In this document: one piece after another, positions 1 through 11,239 of the stretch
Layout of the letters: each line of letters begins with the position of its first letter
Position numbering within the stretch: position 1 is the stretch's first letter
Source: Dryococelus australis
Lineage: Eukaryota > Arthropoda > Insecta > Phasmatodea > Phasmatidae
DNA: 64,000 nucleotides
Assembly (NCBI GenBank): GCA_029891345.1
Contig: CM056994.1
Location: 56,575,251-56,639,250, forward strand
Direction of reading: 5' to 3'
Notes under the pieces: generated by a model
The model's input: only the letters and a program-made list of their open reading frames with translations
Told to the model about the DNA's origin: nothing
Database searches by the model: none
Made by a program: the position numbers and the translations under genes

Positions 1-69
1 GCAATTCAGTACGTCAGTTGACTTGTGTGGCCGCCATACGCTGCAGGCCGGTGTAAAACCAGTTGACAA

Positions 70-975
70 GGAGATGGCACGAGGTACAAGCTATCGGACT
101 TCGATAAGGGCGTGATTGTGGGCTGCCATCTCAGTAGTCTGTCTAGTCGAGCGATTGCATGGAAGGTAAACAGGCCCAACTCAACGGTCGCATTCGTCCT
201 GCGTAAGTGGAAAGTCGATGGGCATAGTGCCAATGCTGTACGTTCTGGGTGACCTCCAATCTTGACCGACAAAAATCGCAGAACTCTGAAACGTGAAATT
301 GTCAAAAATATGGCACAACCAATGGTTACCATCCGACATGAGTTTCATGCAGCAACAGGAGTATTGGTTTCCATTGGAACGTTGCGTACAGAGGAACACA
401 GACTTGGATATTTCGGAAGAGCAGCTGTACATAAGCCCCTTATCACGACAAGCAATAAAGCTCGGCGACTCAGGTGGTGTTTGGACCGTCGCAACTGGAC
501 ACTGGAGCAGTGGAAATCGGTTCTGTGGAGTGATGAGTCGAGGTTTACATTATTCCGGTCCGATGTAGCATAAACACAGAGGCCTATTGTAATATTCTGG
601 ATAATGAAATGCTCCCAACATTGTGGCGTTTTTACGGAATGGACCCGTGTTACTTTCAGGATGACAATGCCAGGTGCCACGTGCCACGTTTCAAGGGCTA
701 CTATGCAGTGGTAGACCTACAACAATGTTCGCCGATTGGACTGGCCCACCCAGAGCCCCGATCTCGACCCTATAGAACATCTTTGGGATGAATTGGATCG
801 CCGGGTGAGGGCTCGTCAGGCGCGACCAAAATCCATTGCTCAACTCATGGAATGGTTGCAAGAGGAATGGTGACGAATCCCCTTGGATGTCCTGTAAACA
901 CTCGTAGATAGCATGCCAGACATGGTGGCTGCTGTTATAGCAGCAAGAGGTGGCCCTACGAGATTCTAACGGGGT
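70..975 (+). pseudogene. Tc1-like transposase remnant
   Basis: Decayed transposase of the IS630/Tc1/mariner superfamily, which would catalyse cut-and-paste transposition in the nucleus. The N-terminal helix-turn-helix part is readable from about 93 (SDFDKGVIVGCHL), followed by an in-frame TGA at 250-252 where Tc1 relatives have RSGRPP, probably a CpG decay. The catalytic domain is recognisable from about 262 to 570: RRLRWCLDRRNWTLEQW and then WSDESRFTL, which holds the first acidic residue. After a stop at 571-573 and a deletion it resumes with FQDDNARCH (second Asp near 660) and, in a shifted frame, SPDLDPIEHLWDELDR (Glu near 775). C-terminal text runs to about 970. At least two frameshifts and two stops rule out function. 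The left end is probably cut by the window edge and no terminal repeat could be assigned. Confidence 0.9.
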
Positions 976-979
976 GAGA

Positions 980-3036
980 ACCACCCAGCAAACATTGTGG
1001 ACAGGTGCCCAATTAATTTTTGGTTGATAGTGTATTTATCACTAATTAATGCTATGTCCCCCCTTCCAATCACAATGTTCTGTTCATGGGATGTTGCTCA
1101 AGAAGAGGATTTAATTATGTACACTGTACACAGCAGTAACCAGCGCTCCAAAAGAGAATTATTTAATGTGATGATGTGAGTCACCAATCATCGTTGAAGC
1201 TAAATTCCGTATTCTCATAAAATAAAAGGCTGCATGTAACAGCAAAAATACACACATTTGTATAGTTCTTGACATTTGACAGAACATTAACCTGAAAATT
1301 GTACAGTTCCTAATAAAGAACTTTTGTTCCAACACCGAAAACTATGTTTATCTATGACTGAAATAGTTGAGGTGTCACTTAATATAGATATGATGCAAGA
1401 ATCTAAAATTAATGTATTTTAAGGAGGACTGTTAGTTTCTGGCAGCTTAGGCACAGACTACATACGTGTGCAGAGCTGTCAAATATGAGTAGAGAAAGCA
1501 CGTGCGTTTTACAAGTAGGAGCAATACTGGCACTAAACCGATTTCATTAACATGGTACCTTTTTCAGGGGACTGGACCTCTAAGTAGCTATATGTGTTAC
1601 GGTGGGGGCCTTTCCCCTAATCCCTCTCCTCTTCCCACCTCCTACAACTTCCTTCATATAAAGTGTTGACTGCTGTGTTGTCATTGAACGAGGGAATTCC
1701 CCCAACCCACAACTACTCTGATATGTATTGATTGTTGGTATGAGTGTGTTATATAGAGAACTCTGATCAGCTTAGGAGTGATATACAACAGTTCAGGATT
1801 GAATAAGCACCTAAGTGACATTTGGGATAATTAGGACTTGAACATTTTTCGAGGACGGAGTAGGAGGTACCTGGTTTAGACCTACTCACTAAAAGTTCAT
1901 CTCTCGACAAGGGTAAATTCATGCAGTGGCACTAGGAAGGTGGGGTAGTTAGCAAAACAACTGCATAGAGCACAGTATGGAGCAAATTTAGTAATTACCG
2001 ATACAAATTATTTATGCCTACATGCTAAGTAGTGTTGAGTAATTGAAGAAAATAAATATACTAATAATGCACAAGGACTTATCTAATTACGTTTCCATTC
2101 ATCGTCAACTCCCGAAGCGAAACAAGCTGCAACCGACAGTATATTTTGATTATAACCTCAACATAAGTGTAAAATATTTGTATTGGTCTTCGATGTGCAT
2201 TTCGCCGTATCTCTCTAGACACCCTCCGTTGCTCTCTGCCTTTGAAGTTGGTGAGCATGTTAACATTATCACATGACACAATCACCAAGTATGAGAATAA
2301 GTATAAATTACTAATGCAGATACTCATTGCATTAGTAGCTGTAATGCATGAGAAAATAAACAAATGTGTTAATGAAAATTAGTGTGCACATTATGAGAGG
2401 AGATCAAAGAGTGTATAAAGACTTTGAACTGTGACGAACTAGTTATCCTGAAAAGTTCACTAAACCTCTAATTTTTTTAATCGCACATGATGCATATCTG
2501 CTGAGAGCATACCCTCTTCAGCCAGAAACCCTTTTCTTCACAGCATCTGCTGAGGAGCCGTGCGTCAAGCCGTCTTCCTGCTACCCTTTTCAAGACATTC
2601 CCAAGCTCCTCTGACAGCTGCTCCACCTAACTATGTAAATGTGATTCATGGTGAGATGTGGATAAACACTTACTTAGCTTTTCTTGCAAATGGCAGAAGT
2701 AAGCCCTCTGTTAACATTTGATGTTGAGACTGAAATAGCCAAATTCCTATAAACAATTTATGCTTTATTTCATCTCACATTACATAAAATATTTTCAAGA
2801 GTTTTTGCCTTCATGCATTTGCAAATACGCAGACATAATTTCATACTTGAGTGAAAACTGTAGATCCTAATTCGGGAATACTTAGTTTGGAAACTGGCAT
2901 GAGTTTGGGTTATCCACACATAATGCGTTTTTGTTTATAACATAGAATGAAACATACTACTGATATTGTCAATCAGTGACAGTTATCTAAAAATAATAAT
3001 ACAAAGTAATACATAGTGAATCGTTTGTACAGTATG
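980..3036. other. gene-free stretch
   Basis: AT-rich intergenic DNA. I see no convincing coding signal, tandem array or element end here. The short ORFs around 2043-2363 overlap on both strands and have no recognisable content. Confidence 0.5.
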
Positions 3037-3859
3037 TTTTAGTAAAAGCGTGTAAAAAAGAAAATGGATTTAGCGGCCGCTACACGGAGTGTTTTGGTAG
3101 AGGGGAACATGTGGTCTGCAATGCCAGCGAAAGGCAATACGAGCATAAACATGTAGGCGACCCCTAATGTATTTGTGGTTCACCTACCATCCAGAAGGTA
3201 GATCTGTCGTCCCTACAGTGCCACAGTACTTGCAGTTCATGCAACATGTTTTGCCTGAGCTGTTGGAGGACGTACCCTTGGCTGTTCGACAGAGAATGTG
3301 GCTGCAGTATGACGATGCACCTCCGCACTTCAGCGTGACTGTCCGCAATTACGCTACATTTCCAGGGCGCTGCACTGGACAGGGAATCCATGGCCTGCGA
3401 GATCTCCCGAACTAATTCCACTTGATTGTTTCCTATGGACATCTTAAATCACTTGTGTATGAGACTCCCGTAGAGATAGACATGGGCTTGGTTGCCAGAA
3501 TTGTAGCTGACTGTTATAAGATACGCAGCATGCGTTGGATATTTGAACGGGTTCAGTAGAATCTCCCACGCCATGGTCATGCTTGCATTGAGGTTGGTGG
3601 TTTTTGAGCAACTGTTATGAGGTACAAGATGATATATCAACTCTGGTCCTCTAGTGGAATGTTCCTCTACAGTACTTCCTGTAAAAGTATACATGTTTAC
3701 TGTCAATAAATAACCACTCAGGGGAACTGTATTCGTGCTCGTCATGTTTGCGCCTATATCTCCTTTCGGTGGCTTCGCAGACCACATGTTCCCAATCTCA
3801 AAACTTTCCATGGTGCGGTCCCTGTTCCCAGTTTCATTTTTGCACACTTTTACTGAAAT
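3037..3859 (+). mobile_element. Internally deleted Tc1/mariner-related element with long TIRs
   Basis: The two ends match in inverted orientation. The left end begins TTTTAGTAAAAGCGTG at 3037 and the right end, read in reverse complement, begins ATTTCAGTAAAAGTGTG at 3859. Both then share GGGAACATGTGGTCTGC (left 3102-3118, right 3778-3794) and the following ~35 bases, including CGAAAGG and CATAAACATG/CGCAAACATG. The TIRs are therefore about 115 bp. Between them lies a fragment of a transposase reading frame, so this is a shortened, non-autonomous derivative. Flanking TA dinucleotides are present near both ends but the exact target duplication is not certain. Confidence 0.75.
3164..3565 (+). 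pseudogene. Tc1/mariner-superfamily transposase fragment
   Basis: C-terminal half of an insect transposase of the IS630/Tc1/mariner superfamily. Recognisable text: LPELLEDVPLAVRQRMWLQ followed by the catalytic-Asp block YDDAPPHF (family form is usually HDGAPAHF), then VRNY...FPGR. After a frame break and stop near 3413 the same protein continues as GHLKSLVYETPVE (around 3436-3475) and ARIVA. The N-terminal DNA-binding half is missing. The segment sits inside a TIR-bounded element, which explains its origin. It has stops and frameshifts, so no active enzyme is made. Confidence 0.85.
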
Positions 3860-4689
3860 ACCCTATACGAAACCTTAGTAGGTATATTTATAAATAAATA
3901 TCACACTGGACAGTGTTATAAATCACTTGAAAAAAATGTATTGATGTATCCAGGATTTTGAAAAACAGAAAAGATTTCCAAGCAGTTTTGCAATGAAGGA
4001 AATATCTCTATATCATTGTGACAACGATTATTATAGGACTAAAGTTTTGACGTCTAAACCACCACATTCTTGGCAAAAAAAAAGTATTCATGAATACAAC
4101 ACAGCTATTGTATACAGCTATATAGCACTATGAATGAAAATGAGATTCTGGTGAAATTGAATATGAGGAATGGTGCGATTGTACAAACGATGTTATGAGT
4201 AAGTGAAGATTATTTATTATATGTGTTAGGTAATTCTCAAAAGATAATTCTCCGCAATTTGTGTGAAAGAAGCATTAACATCGAAAAAAAAAAAAAAAAA
4301 CCCTTTCTTGTGGCGATTGTAATACAGTAGTATAACTACGTTAACGAATTATATGGATGTGTTAGAAAAAAGTTTTTTACTAAGTTTAAGAGTGGAGCAT
4401 TAAGGGACTATGTTTGAGCAGCCTTATTACAGGTATGTAAGTACAAATATAAAAAAAACTTTTTCACGTGTAATTTTTAAAAAGCTTTATGTGCATTATT
4501 GTGTTACTGACGTGGATATTGTAGTATGTTATTCTAATTGTTTTATTTCTCTACAGGTAATTTAAAGTTTATTTACACTATACAGATTAATTCTAGCCTC
4601 AGTGTAGGTTAGCAGTTCTATATTGGTTTGTCTCACATATTTAATTTTAAAAATGTTGTTATTATATATATATATATACGTATATATAA
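3860..4689. other. gene-free AT-rich stretch
   Basis: No ORF or element signature seen. It holds A-runs (around 4285-4301) and a short TA microsatellite at 4664-4690 that abuts the next element. Confidence 0.5.
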
Positions 4690-5501
4690 TCCTATATAAT
4701 AAGTAGACGATATCTGTCTGGCTGTATGTCTGTCTGTCCGTTTTTAATACCTCTAAGTCCCTTGAAACTCAATAGAAGTTGTTCAAATTTTGCAGAGCGA
4801 ATCCTCAGGGTATTTCAGCAAGATCAGATTACGAATCATGACCTTTTACCGCAAAACTCATTTTTTAATTGCTTTTTCCATATAAAAGTTTTGTATTAAA
4901 GCATAGAGAGTATTGAATAGAGATATGAAGGTAATGGAATATCATTTTTGTTTACTTTAAATGTCTCGCAGCAATGTAGAGTTAATTAAGTGGGTCCACA
5001 GTTGCTCAGTGGATAGAGCGATTCCAAGTGGGGCCTTAGTGGCTCAGTGGATAGAACTATGTTAAGTGGGACCGCAGTGTCTTAGTGGATAGAACTATAT
5101 CAAGTAGAGCAGCAGTGGCTAAATAGATAGATATATATCAAATGGGGCCTTAGTAGCTCATTGGCTAGAGAGATTCCAAGTGGGGCCATAGTGGCTCAGT
5201 GGCTAGAACTATATCAAGTGGGCCTTAGTGACTCAGTGGATAGAGCGATTCCAAGCGGGGCCTTAGTGGCTCAGTGGATAGAACTATGTTAAGTGGGGCC
5301 GCAGTGGCCAAGTGGATAGAGAAATATTAAATGGAACCGCAATCGCTTCAATGTTGAGTTAATTTCTCATAATTTCATTATTACCTACATATATTTATGC
5401 AATATTTTTTTCAGTCTTTGTATAGTAACCAAATTTTTTACTTGATAACTGTTCTAGCCCTGTGACAATACAAAAAAATAGTCACGTGCTGGGTCCCCTA
5501 G
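4690..5501 (+). mobile_element. Helitron-like non-autonomous element
   Basis: Begins TCCTATATAATAAG at 4690 and ends CTAG at 5498-5501. It is preceded by A and followed by T, as expected for Helitrons, which insert between A and T without a target duplication. Just inside the 5' end is a run of CTGTCTG motifs. A 3' hairpin is weak here (GGGTCCC just before CTAG), so the assignment leans on the termini and on the internal 38-bp array, which is shared with a second element at 33 kb that has a better Helitron 3' end. No Rep/helicase coding sequence is present. Confidence 0.55.
4987..5345 (+). repeat. 38-bp tandem array with tRNA box-A-like units
   Basis: About nine to ten copies of a 38-bp unit, with starts such as 4996 and 5034. 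Each unit carries a variant of TGGCTCAGTGGATAGAGC followed by GATTCCAAGTGGGG or ACTATATCAAGTGGGG. The core TGGCTCAGTGGA matches 11 of 12 positions of the RNA polymerase III box A consensus (TRGCNNAGYNGG). Two unit subtypes are mixed: 'gagcgattccaagtg' and 'gaactatatcaagtg'. Confidence 0.85.
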
Positions 5502-6490
5502 TTTTTAAATATTAACCTGTGAACAACAATATTTCATATTTTCTTTTTTATTTCTCTGTGCAAATTTTGTTAACTGCATAAAATTTTATTCTTTACTTAG
5601 TAGTATTATTATGCTTTGGAATTCATTTTAAAGTTATTTTACTGAGAAAGGGTATTAAATATGGTGATTTTTTTAAACATCTTAAAGTACATCAAATTAT
5701 AACAATGTTAAATTACTCTCATTTCGACCATGGCAGCAGTAGCTCAGCATATTTTAGGGTTCAGATATGTGAAAGTTGCAAAGGCTACCCATCATAATGA
5801 TTAGTTATCACACTGATAAGAGATATGAGAATGAAGTGGTAAGTTGCGCGGGCGTGGTACTAAGAGGCCGCAGTGTGCACTTCTTACTAGCAATTGAGTG
5901 CTTTTTTTGACGGGGCATCGGTGGCGCTCTATTACAAAGCCGTGACGACATCCTCGGCTTCCTGTACTTCGAGGCGTCGGAATGTAAGACATAAGCTGTT
6001 TAATCATGCACATTGCCTAATATTTGAAAATTGCAATTTTATTGCATGTTTTCTATTTTTAGAACAGTAGTCATGCGTTTAATAGGTAGTAGAGTAAAGT
6101 GCTCTGAAAGTCTGAATGTAAGCTAGGACAAAGATAACTCAATAGTTTGAGTAAGTGTTTAATCTTGATATCAATAAAGAATTTTGCTCCTTGAACTCCA
6201 GTGAGTTAGTTCGAATACAGGCGAACTGTGGTAATGAACTTGACAGTAGTTAAAATGCATTATATAATTATAATTACTATATTCCAGGAATCGGAATACA
6301 GAAATAAAAAGGGCAGCGCCATTTAAAATTACAGTATTTCTTTCAATAATAAAATTCAGGAGTTACTCTCTACCTTTGCTTTTAGTAAAACTATTAATAA
6401 TTATGACCAACAATTCTATCATTGTAGTTTAATGGGGGTAATTGCTTTTAAAATGTCTTATTTTTGAAGTTTTTGTTATTTCTTTGGAAA
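5502..6490. other. gene-free stretch
   Basis: AT-rich DNA with no supported gene. A short minus-strand ORF at 5801-6013 has no recognisable content. Confidence 0.45.
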
Positions 6491-6492
6491 GT

Positions 6493-6680
6493 TTACGAAA
6501 GATTGATGGAAAATTAGGAAGATTGAAGGAAATATTGCGAAATGTTGATGGAAAGACTGCTAAAGTCTGATGGAATGATTAAAAAAAAAAGATTGATGAA
6601 AAGATTGCGAAAGACTGATGGAAAGATTGCGAAAGATTGATGGAAAGATTGATGGAAAGATTGAAAAATTGGTGTAATAA
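6493..6680 (+). repeat. Degenerate short tandem repeat
   Basis: Imperfect tandem copies of a ~21-bp unit of the type AAAGATTGCGAAAGATTGATG, interrupted by an A-run at 6581-6590. Individual GATTGATGGAAA blocks repeat irregularly. Confidence 0.8.
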
Positions 6681-6829
6681 TTCGATGATTGATTGATTGT
6701 CAAGAAAATCACAAAAGATAAGAATTACTATCACCCGAGCTGCCCTCGTACATTCCTAGTCTCAAGGAGTATATGAAAAAGGTGGATCCTGGACCACCAC
6801 GCAATTTCATCAAAAAATTCAAATTTACC

Positions 6830-7035
6830 CCAGAATTAAGCAAAAATCAAGCAAATTGATTACTTCTTTCAAAATGGCGTGCAGGCTTTTTGCTACGATA
6901 AAATCAAGCAAATTTCTTGAGTTTCAAGCAAATTTTCATGTTTTTTTTTTTACAAATGTCAATTTTGCAAGCGAGCAATCTAAATCAAGCAAATTTAAGA
7001 CAAAGACAAGCAAAATAAGCAAAAATCAAATCAAA
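6830..7035 (+). repeat. Interspersed ATCAAGCAAATT repeats
   Basis: The word ATCAAGCAAATT, or close variants such as AAGCAAAATAAGCAAAAATC, recurs at irregular spacing. It abuts the right edge of the viral-like region and may mark degenerate sequence at the insertion border. Confidence 0.5.
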
Positions 7036-7070
7036 ATATTAAATAATATAATTGATAAAATTTATAGATT

Positions 7071-8850
7071 TTATTTAACAAAAGTAAAACACCAATAAAA
7101 CTTTTTGAAGTCTAAAAATAAAGAAAAATCTGAAGCATAGTCATTGCTGATTCCATAATCCCAGCCGCCACAGCAATCCAAATCATAAACATCGTCTTTA
7201 AAATTAGACAATTTATCTGATATTAGATCATTTTTATTGATTTTTAAAAGAATTTCAAAATGAGCAAGGTCCAATTCTTTATCAATTGAAGTTGCTGTTT
7301 TCATAATTTAATATCCAATATCCCAACGTTATAAAAGTTGTACAATTTTATCCATTTATAATATTGAAAAATTTATCAAAAGTGAGAAAATTTATTTGGA
7401 AAAATGATTTTTTATCTGATCAAAAATTCGTAAAACTTTTTAATGCAACCACTCAACTATGAGTCTAAAATACTGTATTAAAATATCGAAACAATTTCTT
7501 GTTACTGTAAAATCGTTTACATTTTCCATTCAATAAAATTAAAAAATTATAGATCTTCAGTAATCCTTTTTTTTTTTTCAAGTAATCATAAGTTAGATTT
7601 CGTTCAGTAACATGAACAACATTACAAATTGCACTATGTCCAACAGATTTATTAAAACCAACCCTAATTTTTTATTTGTTTTTTTTTTTTCTTTCACTGT
7701 AGTTGTTTTTCGATATGAACAATCAGTGACACACAATGGTCTTCGCCCCCAAAATGAATAAAAATTTATATCATCATGCGTGTTTACAAATGGTTTATCA
7801 TGAAGTTCATTTTTTTCGAAATACAGTAACCAGTTTTGTTTTCGAAGTTCTAAAATCGTTATAAGCAAGATACATTTCATTGCAAATGCCACTTTCTATA
7901 TCTAGATTCCAGATTTCTTTTGGAAAAATTTTATTTCTTCCATTTTTAAAATAAATATTTCTCACATTACAAGTATCAGACATAGAAGCATGTACGCTCT
8001 GATCAGCTTGATTTTTTCTGTTAGTTTGAAAGCCTACAATTACAAAATCGGGCACGTCAAATGGCAAATTATTAAACTGATATTTTATAACAGAGTTAAA
8101 GATATATGTTCCAGTAGGAACTTCTTTTTCTAAAAATTGCCAATAATCAACACTAATTGGCAGTTTAGTTTCTTTGTAAATTTTTTATTTAATTGCAATG
8201 GCTTTGTTTGCTTCATATTCAACAACAGGCCACGTCATTTCTAATTTATCAATGACAATTTTGCCTGGATCGGCATAATCTCTATCAAGTGTACCATCTG
8301 CTTTATTATTTTGATAATCATATAAACAGTTGTTATCAGATGAATTACGAATGAAAGTAATTTTATAGCCACCTTTCCAGTAAGTTTCATTGTTATCGTG
8401 GATAAAACCAAACCAATATCTTAGTGGATATATTACTTCATTTGTTCTATCACTATGTACAGATTTTACTCGATATAGATTATCAACATAAGACATCTCC
8501 ATATAATTTTGTTCACTTGGCGATCTTGACAAAGTATTCATCATTGTTGAAGTTATTCCCGGATTATCAACAGCCTGAATAATCTGTCCATGTTTTGAAA
8601 TTTCTACGCTAGAAAACTGAAAAGGAAAAAGATTGGAACAAACATCAATGTTATCTAATTTTTCGTATTTTGCCTCATCTCCTTCCTTATCTCTCTTTAC
8701 TAATCTATATTGCTCGAAAACATAAGCATCGTTCGGAAAAGAAAAGCCATATCCTATAGGAATATCAAATTCAATTCTGTTATTGTAAACATTCAAATTT
8801 CCCCTAGTCTGTTCAGTTGGGGGAAAAGTGTGTCTTTTAAAGCTCTCAAT
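7071..8850 (-). pseudogene. Double-jelly-roll major capsid-like protein of an endogenous adintovirus/Polinton-like element
   Basis: Broken minus-strand gene resembling the insect 'double jelly roll-like' family, the presumed major capsid protein of Polinton/adintovirus-type elements; it would form the icosahedral shell. The N-terminal block (about 8850-8185) is open for over 200 codons and contains IPIGYGFSFPND and an NLFPFQFSSVEI stretch that corresponds to the conserved 'LFSxVEI' strand. After a stop near 8185 the next block (8150-7800) has the family hallmark DFVIVGFQTNRKN and later WNLDIES...CNEMYLAYNDF. A third block (7800-7690) and a C-terminal piece (7304-7071, including CCGGWDYGISNDY) lie in other frames. 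A TATAAAAG sits upstream near 8855-8862 on this strand. Several breaks coincide with A/T runs. Function is inferred from family resemblance only. Confidence 0.75.
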
Positions 8851-8859
8851 ACTTTTATA

Positions 8860-9335
8860 ACTTATTTATAAGTAAAAAAAAAATATATAAATGAAAGAAA
8901 CGAAGGATATTTCTCGAGTAAAATTACTCACTGAAAGGTATAAAAATTATAAAAAGCACCATGAGGCATAGCATGATGAAAAAAAAACAAGAAGTAAGCG
9001 CTGCCAGTAATTGACGAACTACGAAATATTGGCAAAAAAAAGTAGAACATATAAGTGAAGAAAATAAAAATTTAATAAACACATTAGTTGCAGTAGCAGT
9101 AAAAAAAAAGTTATTATCCACCAACACCAGAAGAAACATCATTTGAAAGAGAACTATTCTCGAAATCTCCAAATGTAGAAGAGCGAATGGGCACTGTCCC
9201 ATTGAGAAATTTGTCGCTTATAGCAGGTGTTTCTAGTATAAATCTCGGAAAAGAATTTCAAAAAGAATACATCTTATAGATACTCAATATGGTTTACGAG
9301 GAGCTGGACATAATTTTTACATTGGGGATACAAAA
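8860..9335. other. AT-rich divergent intergenic region of the viral element
   Basis: Lies between the minus-strand capsid-like gene and the plus-strand gene series, so it is the likely position of divergent promoters in the ancestral element. The plus strand shows short coding-like fragments (around 9110-9335, for example a Pro-rich 'SPRTPETSF'-type text in broken frames) that probably belong to the N-terminus of the following gene. Confidence 0.4.
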
Positions 9336-10147
9336 GTGAAGATAGATGATAAAGTATCTGTTAAAAGTAAAGAAAATGAATTAACAGAAGGGTTTTCTAA
9401 TTTGTTAACAAAAGAAAAAGAAGAGGTTCTTGAGGATAATTTTACTGCCAATGACTATGAAAACTACATGAAAATTGTTTTAGATACCAATGTTGCATTC
9501 CAAGAATATAATCCAAAAAAGAAAATAAACTCGAATAGACGTTGGAAATACAAAAATATAATTAAACCAGTTTATGAAAAATATATTAACAAATTCAGTC
9601 AAAATCATCACCAAATACACCAGAAAGAGTTATTTCTCCAAGAACTCCTACATCTGGAAAAGGTATAAAAAATACAACACTTTGCCAAAAGAATATGTTT
9701 GGATGGATGGTGTTAGAAATTTAATTGATAGATTAATAGTTATTCATGGTGAAGAAAATGCTGGAAATAAAAATTATCACAATGAAAAAGTAAACATTAT
9801 GAATATGTTGAACAATAAATTTTCTGATTTTGTTGTCAATAACCAGATAGGAATTCCATATATAATAAGAGTTTTGAATGTAATTCTGCACTCATTTTAG
9901 AATTCTGAACACCATGGAAAAGGTGTGATAAACTGGGCATTGAATAATTTAAATTTACCTGAAATGCATTTGCCAGATTATAATTATTGTAGATCATTTA
10001 CAAAATTAAATTAAATATTAGAAAGAGGAGACACAAGAACAAATAAATTAGATAAAGCTTGTAAATCTCATGATATTGCATATAGATATCATAAAGATTT
10101 AGAATCTAGATATGAAGCTGATGAAATTTTACAAAAAGAAACTAAAT
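9336..10147 (+). pseudogene. Viral protein with parvovirus-type phospholipase A2 domain
   Basis: Degraded plus-strand ORF series. The first open part (9336-9668) is acidic and lysine-rich. The frame then shifts to 9574-9900 (KEYVWMDGVRNLIDRL) and ends in a TAG. Downstream in the same direction is a phospholipase A2 domain of the kind found in parvovirus VP1 N-termini: PDYNYC at 9973-9990, then GDTRTNKLDKACKSHDIAYR (the His-Asp catalytic pair) and HKDLESRYEADEIL to about 10133. An in-frame TAA lies at 10012-10014. The calcium-loop motif, normally YCGPGT, reads YCRSFT here, so the loop glycines are lost. In parvoviruses this domain helps virions leave endosomes; related domains occur in some adintovirus-like elements. 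This copy is dead. Confidence 0.8.
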
Positions 10148-10276
10148 AAATTATAAAGATACTCCAAATAGAGAAAAAAATTGCTTCTGCTGCTGTTGCC
10201 TCAACTATGTTTACAAAACGAAAATTAGGTTGGCCCATTAAAATGTTTTATTGATTATATATTTTTTTACTTATAA

Positions 10277-10600
10277 ATGAAGATAACAAATATAACTTTC
10301 AATATTCCCTCTGAGGAATTAAAAGTTTTGGGTATAGACAAATTTTTAACAGATGATCAAATTGCGAGGAAAAATAAACATTTGAAAGAAGCCAAAAGTT
10401 TCAAATTATCTTTATCATTACCAACAGTCGAAAAGTTGGCCAAATAAAAATCTGGAAGTGGTTACATCATGGAGGAATTATTCCCATCGTACTTGCTGCT
10501 TTAGGCGCACTCAGTATTTTAATAGTAGCAGGTAGTGCAATTGCGAGTACTGTTGATCAAGTTAATAAAAAAAAAAAAATTATAATAACAACATAGACGC
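10277..10600 (+). pseudogene. Small PX/pVI-like virion protein remnant with hydrophobic segment
   Basis: An ATG at 10277 opens a 56-codon frame ending TAA at 10445-10447. After a shift of frame, the plus strand encodes a strongly hydrophobic Gly/Ala/Ile-rich stretch, GGIIPIVLAALGALSILIVA (10471-10530), followed by Lys/Asn. In adenoviruses, Polintons and adintoviruses, small virion proteins with a GG-plus-hydrophobic segment (pX/mu, pVI) lie just upstream of the protease gene, which is the position here. The break falls next to an A-run and a 12-A run follows at 10567, so an indel, biological or technical, could explain it. The assignment is by position and hydrophobicity, not a firm family match. 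Confidence 0.5.
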
Positions 10601-10739
10601 AATTTGGCAATGGGAAATAAAGCTGTAAGTGGTTTAGTTGCAAAAAAAAAGGAAGGCCAAAAAAATTCAATGTATAACCACTATCTAATATCGACATTAA
10701 AATACATGTAAAAAAAATCAAATATAAAATATTTCAGAG

Positions 10740-11030
10740 AAGTTTATATGATTGACAAACTACCAAATACAATGCTCAAAAATGAGTGTGGTGTGGTAGA
10801 TTTCGACATTTCAGCAAATCCTGGTACTCATCGGGTCTGCTATTTTAAAGAAAATAATGATGTTTAATATTTCGATTCATTTGGAGGAAATATTCTTAGT
10901 AATTTAATTAATTATTTTAAAAACTGAAATGTTTATTACAATGATTATAGAGTTCAGAATTTAATTCTGTTATATGAAGACATCTATGTTTAATTGTATT
11001 ACACCTTTTTTCGAGAGAATTTAGGTTTGA
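10740..11030 (+). pseudogene. Adenain-like cysteine protease remnant
   Basis: Maturation protease of adenovirus/Polinton type (C5 family), which processes capsid proteins. The plus strand reads YMIDKLPN, then NECG and GTHRVCYFKEN (catalytic-His region, His codon 10829-10831), an in-frame TAA at 10865-10867, and YFDSFGG (10868-10888), the usual YFDSFG acidic-residue motif. The downstream CGHLCL-type segment with the nucleophilic Cys is not recognisable: the corresponding region reads LLYEDIYV and then a stop. Stops plus loss of the nucleophile make it inactive. Its position after the hydrophobic small protein fits adintovirus gene order. Confidence 0.75.
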
Positions 11031-11239
11031 TTATATAATTCTATGATATTAAATGAGAGATATATTTGAGAAACCTTTAATTAGATAGGTAAGAAAGAAA
11101 ACCCGCTTTGCTTTTAACTACCCCCCTTCAAATACTTTTTAAACAACTTAATTTTTTACAATTTTTCTACTTTCTACGCTAATTTTGTTTATAATGTTCC
11201 AACTACTTTTTTGAAGTGTATTTAAAATTGAGTACTCTT

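Noticed and set aside
3449-3847. 132-aa minus-strand ORF
   Set aside because: Lies antisense to the transposase fragment and runs into the right TIR of the element; no domain visible.
4987-5345. CRISPR-like array (38-bp regular repeats)
   Set aside because: Repeats are directly adjacent with no unique spacers, in a eukaryotic transposon context.
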